Assembly (NCBI GenBank): GCA_025350465.1
Contig: JANXXU010000024.1
Span: forward strand, 62,001 to 126,000
Length of the DNA: 64,000 nucleotides
Source: Alphaproteobacteria bacterium
GTDB lineage: Bacteria > Pseudomonadota > Alphaproteobacteria > Micropepsales > Micropepsaceae
Direction of reading: 5' to 3'
Positions 1 to 8,896 of this stretch are shown here, one piece after another. The position numbers were made by a program, and so were the translations under genes. The notes under the pieces were generated by a model, which did not search any database, was not told the origin of the DNA, and saw only the letters and a list, made by a program, of their open reading frames with translations. Numbering within the stretch: the stretch's first letter is position 1; the number at the start of each line of letters is the position of its first letter.

Positions 1-240
1 ACGCAAGCAGGCGCGGTAACCGACTTTGCGCGCCGCGCCGACCGTATCGAAGAACTCGACGTTTTCGCGTTTTGCCGGGCGGGCGGGGCAAACAGGCCGG
101 CAATAGATCCCTGTCGTCTTGACGGCGACGATGAACTTGCCATCGGCGGCGTTGTCGCGGCCGCGGAAGGCGTGCCAGCGCGCTGCGTCGTTCGCATAGG
201 TTCCGCTCATTGCCCGCGATTCCGCTTGTGCATTCAACAT
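1..240 (-). CDS. Ada-type methylphosphotriester-DNA methyltransferase, N-terminal part (partial)
   Basis: Reads leftwards and leaves the window at base 1, so only the first 80 residues are present. They carry the Ada N-terminal zinc domain: R-W-x-A-F with RDNAADGKF, then TTGIYCRPVCPARP and a VGYRACLR segment. Cys47, Cys51 and Cys78 match three of the four zinc ligands; the first is the expected acceptor of methyl groups from DNA phosphotriesters. The fourth ligand lies outside. I chose the ATG at 240 because GAGGGTGG lies just upstream, while the in-frame ATG at 210 has no ribosome site. The missing C-terminal part could be an AraC/Ogt Ada or an AlkA glycosylase fusion; this cannot be decided here. 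Confidence 0.85.
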   Translation of the reverse strand, partial: MLNAQAESRAMSGTYANDAARWHAFRGRDNAADGKFIVAVKTTGIYCRPVCPARPAKRENVEFFDTVGAARKVGYRACLR

Positions 241-480
241 TGTAACCACCCTCAGGTCGGAGGTCGCTCCGGTCGAAGGATATTTAGACGGCGACTGGGC
301 GCCGGACACCCCGCTTACTGACGTCAAATTGGGCGGAAAATGGCGGCAGCGAAAGGTTTTCCGGTGTGCGGTGTCTCGATCTTCCGATGCCGCGTTATTC
401 GTTAATTATCAGCTGGCGGTACGTAACGTTTTCTCAATGGTAGAATGGTTTTAGCGGCTTGAAATTTGGGGAAGACAACA

Positions 481-939
481 ATGAAGACTTTGCTTGCGGC
501 ATTACTCGTTTCCGTCAGCGCAACGGCGGCACTCGCCGGATCGCCCTCGGCGGTTCTGCCTTTGCCGACGTTGCGACCGAGCCTTCCTGTCTCGACAGCG
601 GGGACTGCAACACCTGCCCCGGCCGACGCGACGGCAGGCGCCTGCGACACCCGGCGCGTCATGCATGTCGACAGCGGCAAAGTCGAAGCGATCGCCGACG
701 GGTTCGCGATCGACGCCTATGGTCAATCGGAAAGCGCGGGCTGGAAAAAGCCGCAGCTCGTTCTCTTCGATCAGGACAACGGCGTGGCGACGGTCGACTT
801 CGTTGCGTGCCGGCCGGAAGTCTCCGCGCAAGCGGTCACTCCGATCGAAACGCATATGGGGTTGGGCCTCGCTCCGACGACCAAGCGCGTAATTCTGCGC
901 AGCCGAACGAATACAGTCGCGATCGATCTGCCGAGATAA
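481..939 (+). CDS. Secreted hypothetical protein
   Basis: A 152-residue protein with a clear Sec signal peptide (Lys-2, then a hydrophobic stretch ending in an Ala-x-Ala-like site near residue 19). A Pro/Ala/Thr-rich linker follows, then a compact C-terminal part containing two cysteines. I chose the ATG at 481 because GGGGAAG ends six bases before it; the TTG five codons earlier would place the ribosome site inside the gene. No family recognised. It stands alone, with 240 bases of non-coding DNA before it and no obvious operon partner. Role unknown, presumably periplasmic. Confidence 0.7.
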   Translation: MKTLLAALLVSVSATAALAGSPSAVLPLPTLRPSLPVSTAGTATPAPADATAGACDTRRVMHVDSGKVEAIADGFAIDAYGQSESAGWKKPQLVLFDQDNGVATVDFVACRPEVSAQAVTPIETHMGLGLAPTTKRVILRSRTNTVAIDLPR

Positions 940-1076
940 CGCGAGCGCGGTGACGCCGAGCGACCAGGCGACGACGTCGTTTCACTGGTTCCTACAATTC
1001 ACAACGCCGAGTTGGCGATTGGTTTCGCGCTGGCCCGTTGCTAGGGTGCCGCGCGACCAACCGCCGCGAGACGCTC

Positions 1077-3113
1077 ATGCAAAACCCATTCTTCGAGACT
1101 TGGACGACACCGCATAGTGCGCCGCCTTTCGAGCGTTTCAAGGCAGAGCATTTCCGGCCGGCCTTCGAGCGTGCCTTTGCCGATCACGCCAAGGAGATCG
1201 CGCAGGTCGCAAGCAACACGGCCGCGCCCGCATTCGACAACACGATCGATGAGATGGAGCGTGCCGGCGGGTTGTTGCGCCGCGTCTCCGCCGTCTTCTA
1301 TCATTTGTCGAATGCTGCAACGAGCGATGAAATTCAGGCCATCGAGCGCGACCTCGCGCCGATCATGGCTCGTCATTGGAACGATATCTTTCAGAACGAA
1401 AAACTGTATGGGCGCATCGCACGATTGTGGAGCGAGCACGAGAGCTTGAAGCTGAGCGGCGAGCAGCAGCGCGTGCTGCGCCGCTATCACCTGGACTTCG
1501 TTCGCGCCGGCGCCGAGCTCAAAGGCGAGGCGCGCAAGCGCATGGGCGAAATTACGGAACGGCTCGCCTCCCTCTCAACCTCGTTCAGCCAGAACGTGCT
1601 CGCCGACGAAGAGGGATTCGTGCTGCCGCTGGAGCGCGACGAGCTCGAGGGCCTACCCGATTTCGTACGCGACTCGGCGGCGGACTTGGCGCGTGAGCGC
1701 AATATCAAATCAGGCCACGCGATTTCGCTGACGCGCTCGAGCGTCGAGCCGTTCTTGCAATTCGGCGTCCGCCGCGACTTGCGCGAGAAACTCTTCAAAT
1801 CGTGGATCAAACGCGGCGACAACAACGATGCCCACGACAACAAAGAGATCATCGCCGAGACGCTGCGGTTGCGGGTCGAGCGGGCCAAACTGCTCGGCTA
1901 CCCGACCTTCGCGCACTTCAAACTTGCCGATCGCATGGCGAAGACACCGGAGGCGGCGCGCGGTTTGCTGGAAGAAGTGTGGAGCGCCGCGGTCAAGCGC
2001 GCCCGCCAAGAGGCCGACGATCTGCAAGAGCTGATCGTCAAGGAAGGTCAGAACTTCAAACTCGCGCCGTGGGATTGGCGCTATTACGCCGAGAGGCTGC
2101 GCAAGGAGCGTTACGATCTCGACGAGTCGGAGATCAAACCCTATCTGCAGCTCGATCGCATGGTCGAAGCGGCATTCCATGCGGCGACGCGGCTCTTCGG
2201 TCTGCAGTTCGCCAGGCGCAAAGACGTGCCGACCTATCATCCCGACGTCCGCGTGTGGGAGGTAAGGGACGTCAAGGGCCGACATGTCGGCCTCTTCTTC
2301 GGCGATTATTTCGCGCGCGCCGGCAAGCGTTCAGGCGCTTGGATGGATGCATGGCGCGATCAAGAACGGCTCGACGGCAATGTCACGCCACTCGTCGTCA
2401 ACGTCTGCAACTTCTCGAAGGGCGAGCCGGCGCTCTTGAGCTTCGACGACGCCACGACCTTGTTCCACGAATTCGGTCACGCGCTGCACGGCTTGTTGTC
2501 CAACGTCACATATCGCACGGTTGCCGGTACGAGCGTCGCGACCGATTTCGTCGAGCTGCCGTCGCAAATCTACGAGCATTGGCTGTCGCGGCCCGAAATT
2601 CTCGAACGCTTCGCCGTGCACTATGAAACAGGCAAGGCGATGCCGAAGGCGCTGATCGAGAAGATTCTGAAGGCGCGGACGTTCAATCAGGGCTTTGCGA
2701 CGGTTGAGTTCCTAGGCTCGGCGCTCGTCGATATGGACTATCATGCGCTGACGAATGCCGACGGCCTCGATGTCGCGGCATTCGAGAAAAAATCGCTCGA
2801 GAAGATCGGTATGCCGGAGGAGATCGTCATGCGGCACCGTTCGCCCGCCTTCCAGCATATCTTTGCGGGTGACGGGTATTCGGCAGGCTATTACAGCTAC
2901 ATGTGGTCGGCGGTATTGGACAACGACGGCTTCAAGGCGTTCGAGGAAGCGGGCGATGCGTTCGACCCGGCGACCGCCAAGCGGCTCTATGACTTCGTCT
3001 ATTCCGCCGGCGGCACGCGTGACGAGGCGGAGGCCTATCGCCAATTCCGCGGGCGCGATCCAAAGATCGACGCACTTATCGAGAAACGAGGATTGGGCGT
3101 TGCCGCCGCGTAA
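1077..3113 (+). CDS. M3-family zinc peptidase (peptidyl-dipeptidase Dcp / oligopeptidase type)
   Basis: A 678-residue zinc peptidase of the M3A family, the normal length for Dcp and OpdA. The family hydrolyses short peptides in the cytoplasm or periplasm. The zinc motif HEFGH is at residues 464-468, with the third ligand Glu493 in FVELPSQ. The N-terminus (NPFFETW, then PPFERFKAEHFRPAFE) and the C-terminal GDGYSAGYYSYMWS segment are typical. There is no signal peptide, so it is probably cytoplasmic. The start ATG at 1077 matches the family N-terminus; its ribosome site is weak. The stop overlaps the next gene by 14 bases. Whether it is Dcp or oligopeptidase A is not certain from sequence alone. 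Confidence 0.93.
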   Translation: MQNPFFETWTTPHSAPPFERFKAEHFRPAFERAFADHAKEIAQVASNTAAPAFDNTIDEMERAGGLLRRVSAVFYHLSNAATSDEIQAIERDLAPIMARHWNDIFQNEKLYGRIARLWSEHESLKLSGEQQRVLRRYHLDFVRAGAELKGEARKRMGEITERLASLSTSFSQNVLADEEGFVLPLERDELEGLPDFVRDSAADLARERNIKSGHAISLTRSSVEPFLQFGVRRDLREKLFKSWIKRGDNNDAHDNKEIIAETLRLRVERAKLLGYPTFAHFKLADRMAKTPEAARGLLEEVWSAAVKRARQEADDLQELIVKEGQNFKLAPWDWRYYAERLRKERYDLDESEIKPYLQLDRMVEAAFHAATRLFGLQFARRKDVPTYHPDVRVWEVRDVKGRHVGLFFGDYFARAGKRSGAWMDAWRDQERLDGNVTPLVVNVCNFSKGEPALLSFDDATTLFHEFGHALHGLLSNVTYRTVAGTSVATDFVELPSQIYEHWLSRPEILERFAVHYETGKAMPKALIEKILKARTFNQGFATVEFLGSALVDMDYHALTNADGLDVAAFEKKSLEKIGMPEEIVMRHRSPAFQHIFAGDGYSAGYYSYMWSAVLDNDGFKAFEEAGDAFDPATAKRLYDFVYSAGGTRDEAEAYRQFRGRDPKIDALIEKRGLGVAAA

Positions 3114-3516
3114 GGCGAAGGGCAAGGGCCTGACGTGGGAGGACGTGCGGCGCATCGCGCTCGCGCTGCCCGGCGCCGAGGAAAGCACGTCCTACGGCAC
3201 GCCGTCGTTTCGCGTGGCGAAGAAATTCCTGACGCGGCTCAAAGAAGACGGCGGATCGATCGTCGTCAAAATCGGCATGGACGAGCGCGAGATGCTGATG
3301 GAAGCCGATCCCGTCACATACTTCATCACCGAGCACTATCGCGCTTGGCCGGCGATGCTGGTCAATTTGGCAAGCGCGCGAGAAGATCAGGTGCGCCGTC
3401 TGCTCGAGCAATCGTGGCGGGCCGCGGCGCCGAAGAAATTGCTCGGCCCGCACGAAGCGCCAACGCCGAAATCTCCTGCTGTCAAACGATCCGGCGGCGC
3501 ACGCCGGCAACGTTGA
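3100..3516 (+). CDS. MmcQ/YjbR family DNA-binding-like protein
   Basis: A 138-residue protein with the YjbR/MmcQ fold: an LTWEDVRRIALALPGAEESTSYGTPSFRV-type start and the LVKIGMDEREMLMEADPVTYF-type core are readable in sequence. Members have a double-wing-like fold; their function is mostly unknown. The only sensible start is TTG at 3100, with AGGA seven bases upstream. The gene thus begins inside the last codons of the peptidase gene and is probably translationally coupled to it. The basic, Pro-rich tail from about residue 115 is not part of the fold. Confidence 0.8.
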   Translation: MPPRKAKGKGLTWEDVRRIALALPGAEESTSYGTPSFRVAKKFLTRLKEDGGSIVVKIGMDEREMLMEADPVTYFITEHYRAWPAMLVNLASAREDQVRRLLEQSWRAAAPKKLLGPHEAPTPKSPAVKRSGGARRQR

Positions 3517-3522
3517 TGCACT

Positions 3523-3660
3523 ACTTTCCTCACCCGCCGGGCGGGGGAGGGGGACCGCGAAGCGGTGGAGGGAGGACCTAATTGGTACCCGGTGATTAGG
3601 CCCCCCCTCCGACCTCGGCGTCGCCTCGGCCACCTCCCCCGCCCGGCGGGTGAGGAAAGT
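3523..3660. repeat. Intergenic palindromic element with perfect 28-bp arms
   Basis: Arms 3523-3550 and 3633-3660 are exact reverse complements over 28 bases (arm begins ACTTTCCTCACCCGCC). The 82-base interior holds smaller palindromes, including CCTAAT/ATTAGG around 3577-3600. The element fills the space between two convergent genes. It is very G+C-rich and would form a strong hairpin in RNA of either direction, so it may also act as a terminator. Similar G+C-rich palindromes are common between alphaproteobacterial genes. Confidence 0.85.
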
Positions 3661-3692
3661 CGTGGCTTGCGAAGCCGCCGACGCGTCACCGC

Positions 3693-4841
3693 CTAAACGA
3701 TCTGGCGGCGGTCGCCGCGGGCGCTGAGCGCGATGTCGGCAAACGTTGCTTCGCCGTGCTTGCGCTGGAACACGCTGTTGGCGATCAGCCAAACGCGAAC
3801 CACTTTCGAGGGCATCGCTCCGCCGATTGCCTGTTCATAATCGGATTTCAGGTTTCGCCGCTCCGACTGCCATTGGCCGAGACCCTCGCGACCGCTGCGC
3901 ACGACCCAATGAGTCTCGCGCGTCGACCACCACGGCAGCGGGCATTTGAAGACGGTGTCGACGGGAAGCTCGGCGCTCCAAAAATACGTCAGGTCTTGAC
4001 CGTTCTCGAACTCGACCGCGATCGACAGATAGTCGTGCGTCGGCTGAATATGTTCTGGCAGGACGGAGGGCAATTGATCGACGCGCCAACGCCACTCGAG
4101 CGCAGTGTCTGCGTCGAGCGGCGCTTCAATGGAATACTGCAAAATGCCGACATCGCCGTGGGTGTGAACGTTGATGCAGGGCTTGCCCGCATCCTCAGCA
4201 GCGCCGTAGATCGAGCCATCGCCGATGCGCCAGAGATAGGACCAGCCTTTCGGTGGCGCACGGTTTATGGCGGGTGGGCCGCTCAAGCCGCTCTTCTCTA
4301 GTGCCACGACGCCCGCGTCCGCCGCGCCCGGCCACAGTGCGACGATCGCTTCAATTGCACCGCTCGCGCCGGCGCGAGGTACAGCCGGATCGAAATCACC
4401 GCTTTCGTTCGCCCATTCGCCTGGCGGCTTCAAACAAAATTCGAGTTCGCCGCTCGCCCACGCTTCAAAAGTGGAGGCGCTCGCGTGCATCTTGCGCAAA
4501 GGTGCCGTCTTGGCGATCCGCAGCCAGAGCGCCGTGAGCGGCGAGGCGCCGACAGAGAGCGGCTTGGAGATCCAGACTGCCCCATCGGCGAAGACGGTAA
4601 GACTCTGACCCTTGCGTACAATTACGCCGGAGGCGCGCCAGCCGGGATCCGCAGGCAACAGCGTCAGTACCGCGACCTGCGGCGCTGCATCCGGCGGCAT
4701 GCCGCGCAGCGCGGGCGCAATCGCGGCGAAATTCGGAAGGGCCGGGAAACTGCCGCGAGCCGTTTTGCGCGCACGCAATTGTTGCCAGGCGAAGCGCAGG
4801 AACGTGCTTCCTCCGCCTGGCGCCTTTTTCGTTGGCGTCAT
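3693..4841 (-). CDS. DUF3047 domain-containing protein
   Basis: A 382-residue protein. The C-terminal half (from about residue 190) has the DUF3047 pattern: a W-R-W-R-V strand, then YLSIAVEFENG, a YFWSAELPV segment in place of the usual Y-x-W-G-N, and LGQWQSERRNLKSDY followed by VVRVWLIAN. The fold resembles a carbohydrate-binding beta-sandwich, but no reaction is known. The first 90 residues are basic and unassigned, and no signal peptide is visible. Its ATG at 4841 overlaps the stop of the upstream aldo/keto reductase (ATGA), so the two are co-translated. Confidence 0.75.
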   Translation of the reverse strand: MTPTKKAPGGGSTFLRFAWQQLRARKTARGSFPALPNFAAIAPALRGMPPDAAPQVAVLTLLPADPGWRASGVIVRKGQSLTVFADGAVWISKPLSVGASPLTALWLRIAKTAPLRKMHASASTFEAWASGELEFCLKPPGEWANESGDFDPAVPRAGASGAIEAIVALWPGAADAGVVALEKSGLSGPPAINRAPPKGWSYLWRIGDGSIYGAAEDAGKPCINVHTHGDVGILQYSIEAPLDADTALEWRWRVDQLPSVLPEHIQPTHDYLSIAVEFENGQDLTYFWSAELPVDTVFKCPLPWWSTRETHWVVRSGREGLGQWQSERRNLKSDYEQAIGGAMPSKVVRVWLIANSVFQRKHGEATFADIALSARGDRRQIV

Positions 4842-5863
4842 GCGAAGGGCAATCGCTCGGCGCCTTGGCGCTCCAGCATCCAACCCGGATATTCCTTGGG
4901 CAGCGCCGAGACCTTGTCGAGCGCGGCGAGTTCGTCCGCCGTCAGCTTGACCTCGGCTGCGGCGAGATTGTCGGCGAGCTGCTCTTCCGTCTTGGCGCCG
5001 ATAATGACGCTCGTCACATGCGGGCGATGCAAGAGCCAGGCGAGCGCAATGCGCGCCACCGAACAATCGCGCGACTTGGCTAGCGGCCGCATCGCATCGA
5101 TGCAGGCAAAGCCGCGATCCTTGTCGACCGGCGGGAAGTCGAACGCGGTGCGGCGCGCATCGTTGGGCCCGGCCGAATCCTTCGAAAACTTCCCAGAGAG
5201 GAATCCGCCGGCGAGCGGACTCCAGGGCATGATCGCCAGCCGCTGATCCTGCGCCAACGGCACGATCTCGCGTTCGATGTCGCGCCCGGCGATCGAATAA
5301 TACATCTGTGCCGATTCAAAGCGCGCGAAGCCCCGCTTGTCCGACGCCCACAATGCTTTAGTCGCCTCCCAGGCTGCGAGATTGCAGAAGCCGAGATAGC
5401 GAACTTTGCCGGCGCGGACGAGATCGTTGAGCGCCTCCAGCGTTTCCTCGATCGGCGTCACCGGATCGCGGCCATGAATCTGATAGAGGTCGATGTGGTC
5501 GAGGCCGAGCCGCTTCAAACTTGCATCGGCTTGCGCCAGCACATGCTTGCGCGAAAGGCCCGCACCGTTCGGCTTGTCGGCCATGCGGCCCAAGACTTTG
5601 GTCGCAACGATGATGTCGTCGCGGACGAGGCCTAGATCCTTTAGCGACTGACCGAGTATCTTCTCCGATACGCCAAAGGAATAAGCGTTCGCCGTGTCGA
5701 AGAAATTGACGCCGGCGTCGAACGCCGCCTTCACCAATTTATTCGCGGTCTGCTGATCCTGCTTGCCGACGACTTGCCAAAACCCTTCGCCACCAAAGGT
5801 CATCGTGCCGAAGCAGATTTCGGAAACGAGCGTGCCGGTGCGGCCGAGCTTGCGATAGCGCAT
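4838..5863 (-). CDS. Aldo/keto reductase
   Basis: A 341-residue NADPH-dependent aldo/keto reductase with a TIM barrel. The catalytic tetrad is readable as Asp56 (FFDTANAY), Tyr61, Lys89 (ATKV) and His130 (YQIHGRD). The C-terminal VIIGAKTEEQLADNL cofactor loop is present. It belongs to the YajO/YhdN-like branch that reduces small aldehydes and ketones; the true substrate is unknown. First gene of a two-gene operon with the DUF3047 gene (4-base overlap). Confidence 0.93.
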   Translation of the reverse strand: MRYRKLGRTGTLVSEICFGTMTFGGEGFWQVVGKQDQQTANKLVKAAFDAGVNFFDTANAYSFGVSEKILGQSLKDLGLVRDDIIVATKVLGRMADKPNGAGLSRKHVLAQADASLKRLGLDHIDLYQIHGRDPVTPIEETLEALNDLVRAGKVRYLGFCNLAAWEATKALWASDKRGFARFESAQMYYSIAGRDIEREIVPLAQDQRLAIMPWSPLAGGFLSGKFSKDSAGPNDARRTAFDFPPVDKDRGFACIDAMRPLAKSRDCSVARIALAWLLHRPHVTSVIIGAKTEEQLADNLAAAEVKLTADELAALDKVSALPKEYPGWMLERQGAERLPFA

Positions 5864-6025
5864 GGGACTAATCCTTGAATGGCGTGAAGATCACGGACGT
5901 TAGCGCGAAATGCGGCGCAGGGGAACGCAAGCAAAGCCCACCATCGACGAACGCTCTCCAAATGGCTGCGATTGCCCGGGAACAAACCGTTCCACTGCAC
6001 GCCGAAGCCCATTAGTCTCCGGCCC

Positions 6026-7210
6026 ATGCAACAAAAGCGTTCAACGTTCGGCCAGGTGCCGCGCGGCGTGTGGGCGCTCGGCTTCGTCTCCCTGTTCATG
6101 GACATCTCCTCGGAGATGATCCACAGCCTGTTGCCGATCTTCTTGATGTCGGGCTTGGGCGCCAGCGCGGCACTTGTCGGCCTGATCGAAGGCATCGGCG
6201 AGGGCACCGCCTCCGTCGTCAAAATATTCTCGGGCTATATCAGCGATCGCCTCGGCAAGCGAAAAACGCTCGCACTGATCGGCTACGCGATGGGCGCGCT
6301 GACGAAGCCGATTTTTGCGATCGCCGTGACGCCGTTCGAGGTACTGGCCGCGCGCTTTGTCGACCGCGTCGGCAAGGGCATTCGCGGGGCGCCGCGCGAT
6401 GCGCTCGTTGCCGACATGACGCCAGAGTCGGCGCGAGGCGCTGCGTTCGGCGTGCGCCAAGCGCTCGATACGGTCGGCGCGTTCACGGGACCGGCGCTCG
6501 CGATCGCATTGATGTGGCTTTATGCGGACAACATGCGCGCCGTCTTCTGGTGGGCGATCGTGCCGGGACTGGTCGCCGTCTTTCTTCTGTTCGTCGGCGT
6601 TGAAGAGGTCGCGCAGACGGCGCCGAGCAAAATCGCGCGACCACCGATCACCTGGCGCTCCGCCGGCGAACTCAGCCGGGCGTTCTGGATGATCACTGCG
6701 ATCGGCGCGGTATTCACGCTCGCTCGCTTCAGCGAAGCCTTTCTGGTGCTCCGGGCGCAAAATGTAGGCCTTTCGATAGCGCTGGTGCCGCTGATCATGA
6801 TCGCCATGAACGTCGTTTATTCGTTGGTATCGGGGCCGATCGGCGCGTTGTCCGATCGCGTCGGGCGTTACGGATTGCTCGGCCTCGGTCTCGTCGTCTT
6901 GATCGGCGCCGATCTGGTGCTCGGCTTGTGGGCAAGCATTGCCGGCGCCTTTATCGGCGCTGGTCTTTGGGGCCTACATATGGGCATCACGCAAGGGTTG
7001 CTCGCGGCTCTCGTTGCCGATACGGCGCCCGAGCATTTGCGCGGCACGGCGTTCGGACTTTTCAATCTGGTCGGCGGCGTTGCCGTCTTGATCGCGAGCG
7101 TGCTCGCCGGCGCGCTTTGGCAAGCGGTCGGGCCACAGGCGACATTTCTTGCCGGTGCCGCGTTTGCCGGCGCCGCGCTCGCCGGCCTCGCGGCGTATCG
7201 GGGCCGCTAG
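6026..7210 (+). CDS. MFS transporter
   Basis: A 394-residue major facilitator with about 12 membrane segments. The first segment carries MDISSEMIHSLLPIFL. The loop between helices 2 and 3 carries SDRLGKRKTLALIGY (the G-x-x-x-D-R-x-G-R/K-R signature), and a second copy (GALSDRVGRYG) sits after helix 8. This branch is usually annotated as a drug or metabolite exporter; the substrate is unknown. I chose the ATG at 6026 because the protein then begins shortly before the first helix. The ribosome site is poor, and a TTG at 5972 is possible. Transcribed divergently from the aldo/keto reductase. Confidence 0.88.
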   Translation: MQQKRSTFGQVPRGVWALGFVSLFMDISSEMIHSLLPIFLMSGLGASAALVGLIEGIGEGTASVVKIFSGYISDRLGKRKTLALIGYAMGALTKPIFAIAVTPFEVLAARFVDRVGKGIRGAPRDALVADMTPESARGAAFGVRQALDTVGAFTGPALAIALMWLYADNMRAVFWWAIVPGLVAVFLLFVGVEEVAQTAPSKIARPPITWRSAGELSRAFWMITAIGAVFTLARFSEAFLVLRAQNVGLSIALVPLIMIAMNVVYSLVSGPIGALSDRVGRYGLLGLGLVVLIGADLVLGLWASIAGAFIGAGLWGLHMGITQGLLAALVADTAPEHLRGTAFGLFNLVGGVAVLIASVLAGALWQAVGPQATFLAGAAFAGAALAGLAAYRGR

Positions 7211-7385
7211 CTTCGCATGTGCAGCAGAGATTGGGCGGAACCTGCGTCGCGCAGATGTCACGCGCAGGTGGAGATTGACCACTTGAACGCGCTCCTCGCG
7301 TGGCGGGCCCCCGGCGCGCGTGGCAGACTGACCGTCGGATTCGCGGTGAGGTTCGCATTCATCGCTTGAGCACGCGGGAAAAATC

Positions 7386-8846
7386 ATGGCCGAGACAGCA
7401 ACGTCGGACAACGCGAAACTTGTTGCGGCCGGCGAACAGCTCGAATTGCGACGCGCGCTCGGGCCGTTTCACCTGATCGCGCTAGGCATTGGTGCGATCA
7501 TCGGCGCCGGTATCTTTGTCATCACCGGGCATGCGGCGCAGGAATACGCAGGTCCCGGCATCGTCATCTCGTTCGTCATCGCGGGCGTTGGCTGCGTGTT
7601 TGCGGGACTCTGTTACGCAGAGTTCGCGGCGATGATCCCGGTGGCTGGCAGCGCCTACACCTACACCTACGCAACGATGGGCCGGTTCATGGCGTGGGTC
7701 ATCGGTTGGGACTTGATGCTCGAATATCTGGCCGCCGGCGGCGCTGTTTCGGCGGGCTGGTCCGGCTACTTCGTGGCATTGATGAAGGATTTCGGCATCA
7801 CGGTGCCTGCCGCGCTGTCGTCGGCGCCGGTCGATATCGGTCCCGACGGCGGTCTCATCTTCACCGGCGCCGTGATGAACGTGCCTGCAATCGCGCTGAT
7901 CGCGTTCATCACGACGCTGCTCATCGTCGGCGTGCGCTCGTCGGCGACGTTCAACGGGATCATGGTGATCATCAAGCTTTCGATCGTAATCCTGGTGATC
8001 CTGTTCGGTTTGCCGCTGATCAAGGCCGCGAACCTGACGCCGTTCATTCCGCCACACACCGACGGCTGGCATTTCGGCTGGTGGGGCATTTTGCGAGCGT
8101 CAGGCGTGATCTTCTTCGCCTATATCGGCTTCGACGCGGTGTCGGTTGCGGCGCACGAAGCCAAGAACCCGCAGCGCGACATGCCGATCGCCATTCTCGG
8201 CTCGCTGTTGATCTGTACGATCCTCTACATTCTGATGTCGCTGACCGTGACGGGCCTAGCGCACTACTCGACCTTGGGCGTGCCCCATCCGGTGTCGTTC
8301 GCGATCGCCAATGCCGGTCCGCAAATCGCCTGGCTCGAGCCCTATGTGAACGTCGCGGCCGTCGTAGGCCTCGGTACGGTGGTGCTGGTGCTGCTCTACG
8401 GCCAATCGCGCATCTTCTATGCGATGGCGACCGATCGGTTGCTCCCTCAAATGTTCGCCCACGTGCACCCTATGTTTCGCACACCGTGGCGCAGCTCGCT
8501 TCTGACGGGCGTGTTTGCGGCGCTGCTCGGCGGCGTGTTGCCACTGAGTATTCTGGGCGAGCTCGTTTCGATCGGCACGCTGGCGGCGTTCGTTCTGGTG
8601 TCGATCGGCATCTTGGTTCTGCGCTACACGAGGCCCAATGTGCGACGCCCCTTCCGCACGCCTTTCGTGCCGCTGGTGCCGATTCTGTCGGTGCTCGTCT
8701 GCGGGGCGATGATGTATTTTCTGCCCAACGACACCTGGTACCGGTTGATTGCGTGGTTCGCGATCGGACTCGTGATCTATTTCTTCTATGGCGCCCGCCA
8801 TACGGCCACGCCGATATGGACGCTCACCGACGAGCCGCCGAAGTAG
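7386..8846 (+). CDS. APC-family amino acid permease
   Basis: A 486-residue amino acid/polyamine/organocation transporter with 12-14 predicted helices. The helix-1 motif GIGAIIGAGIFVITG binds the substrate backbone in this family, and FFAYIGFDAVSVAAHEAKNPQRDMP is the helix-6 signature of the cationic amino acid transporter branch (YfnA/CAT-like). A plasma-membrane uptake role for amino acids is inferred. It is a monocistronic unit convergent with the next aldo/keto reductase. Confidence 0.92.
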   Translation: MAETATSDNAKLVAAGEQLELRRALGPFHLIALGIGAIIGAGIFVITGHAAQEYAGPGIVISFVIAGVGCVFAGLCYAEFAAMIPVAGSAYTYTYATMGRFMAWVIGWDLMLEYLAAGGAVSAGWSGYFVALMKDFGITVPAALSSAPVDIGPDGGLIFTGAVMNVPAIALIAFITTLLIVGVRSSATFNGIMVIIKLSIVILVILFGLPLIKAANLTPFIPPHTDGWHFGWWGILRASGVIFFAYIGFDAVSVAAHEAKNPQRDMPIAILGSLLICTILYILMSLTVTGLAHYSTLGVPHPVSFAIANAGPQIAWLEPYVNVAAVVGLGTVVLVLLYGQSRIFYAMATDRLLPQMFAHVHPMFRTPWRSSLLTGVFAALLGGVLPLSILGELVSIGTLAAFVLVSIGILVLRYTRPNVRRPFRTPFVPLVPILSVLVCGAMMYFLPNDTWYRLIAWFAIGLVIYFFYGARHTATPIWTLTDEPPK

Positions 8847-8896
8847 AGCGGCGGCCCAGTTCGTCGCAACCGGGTTCCGGATCGCGCAATGGACCT

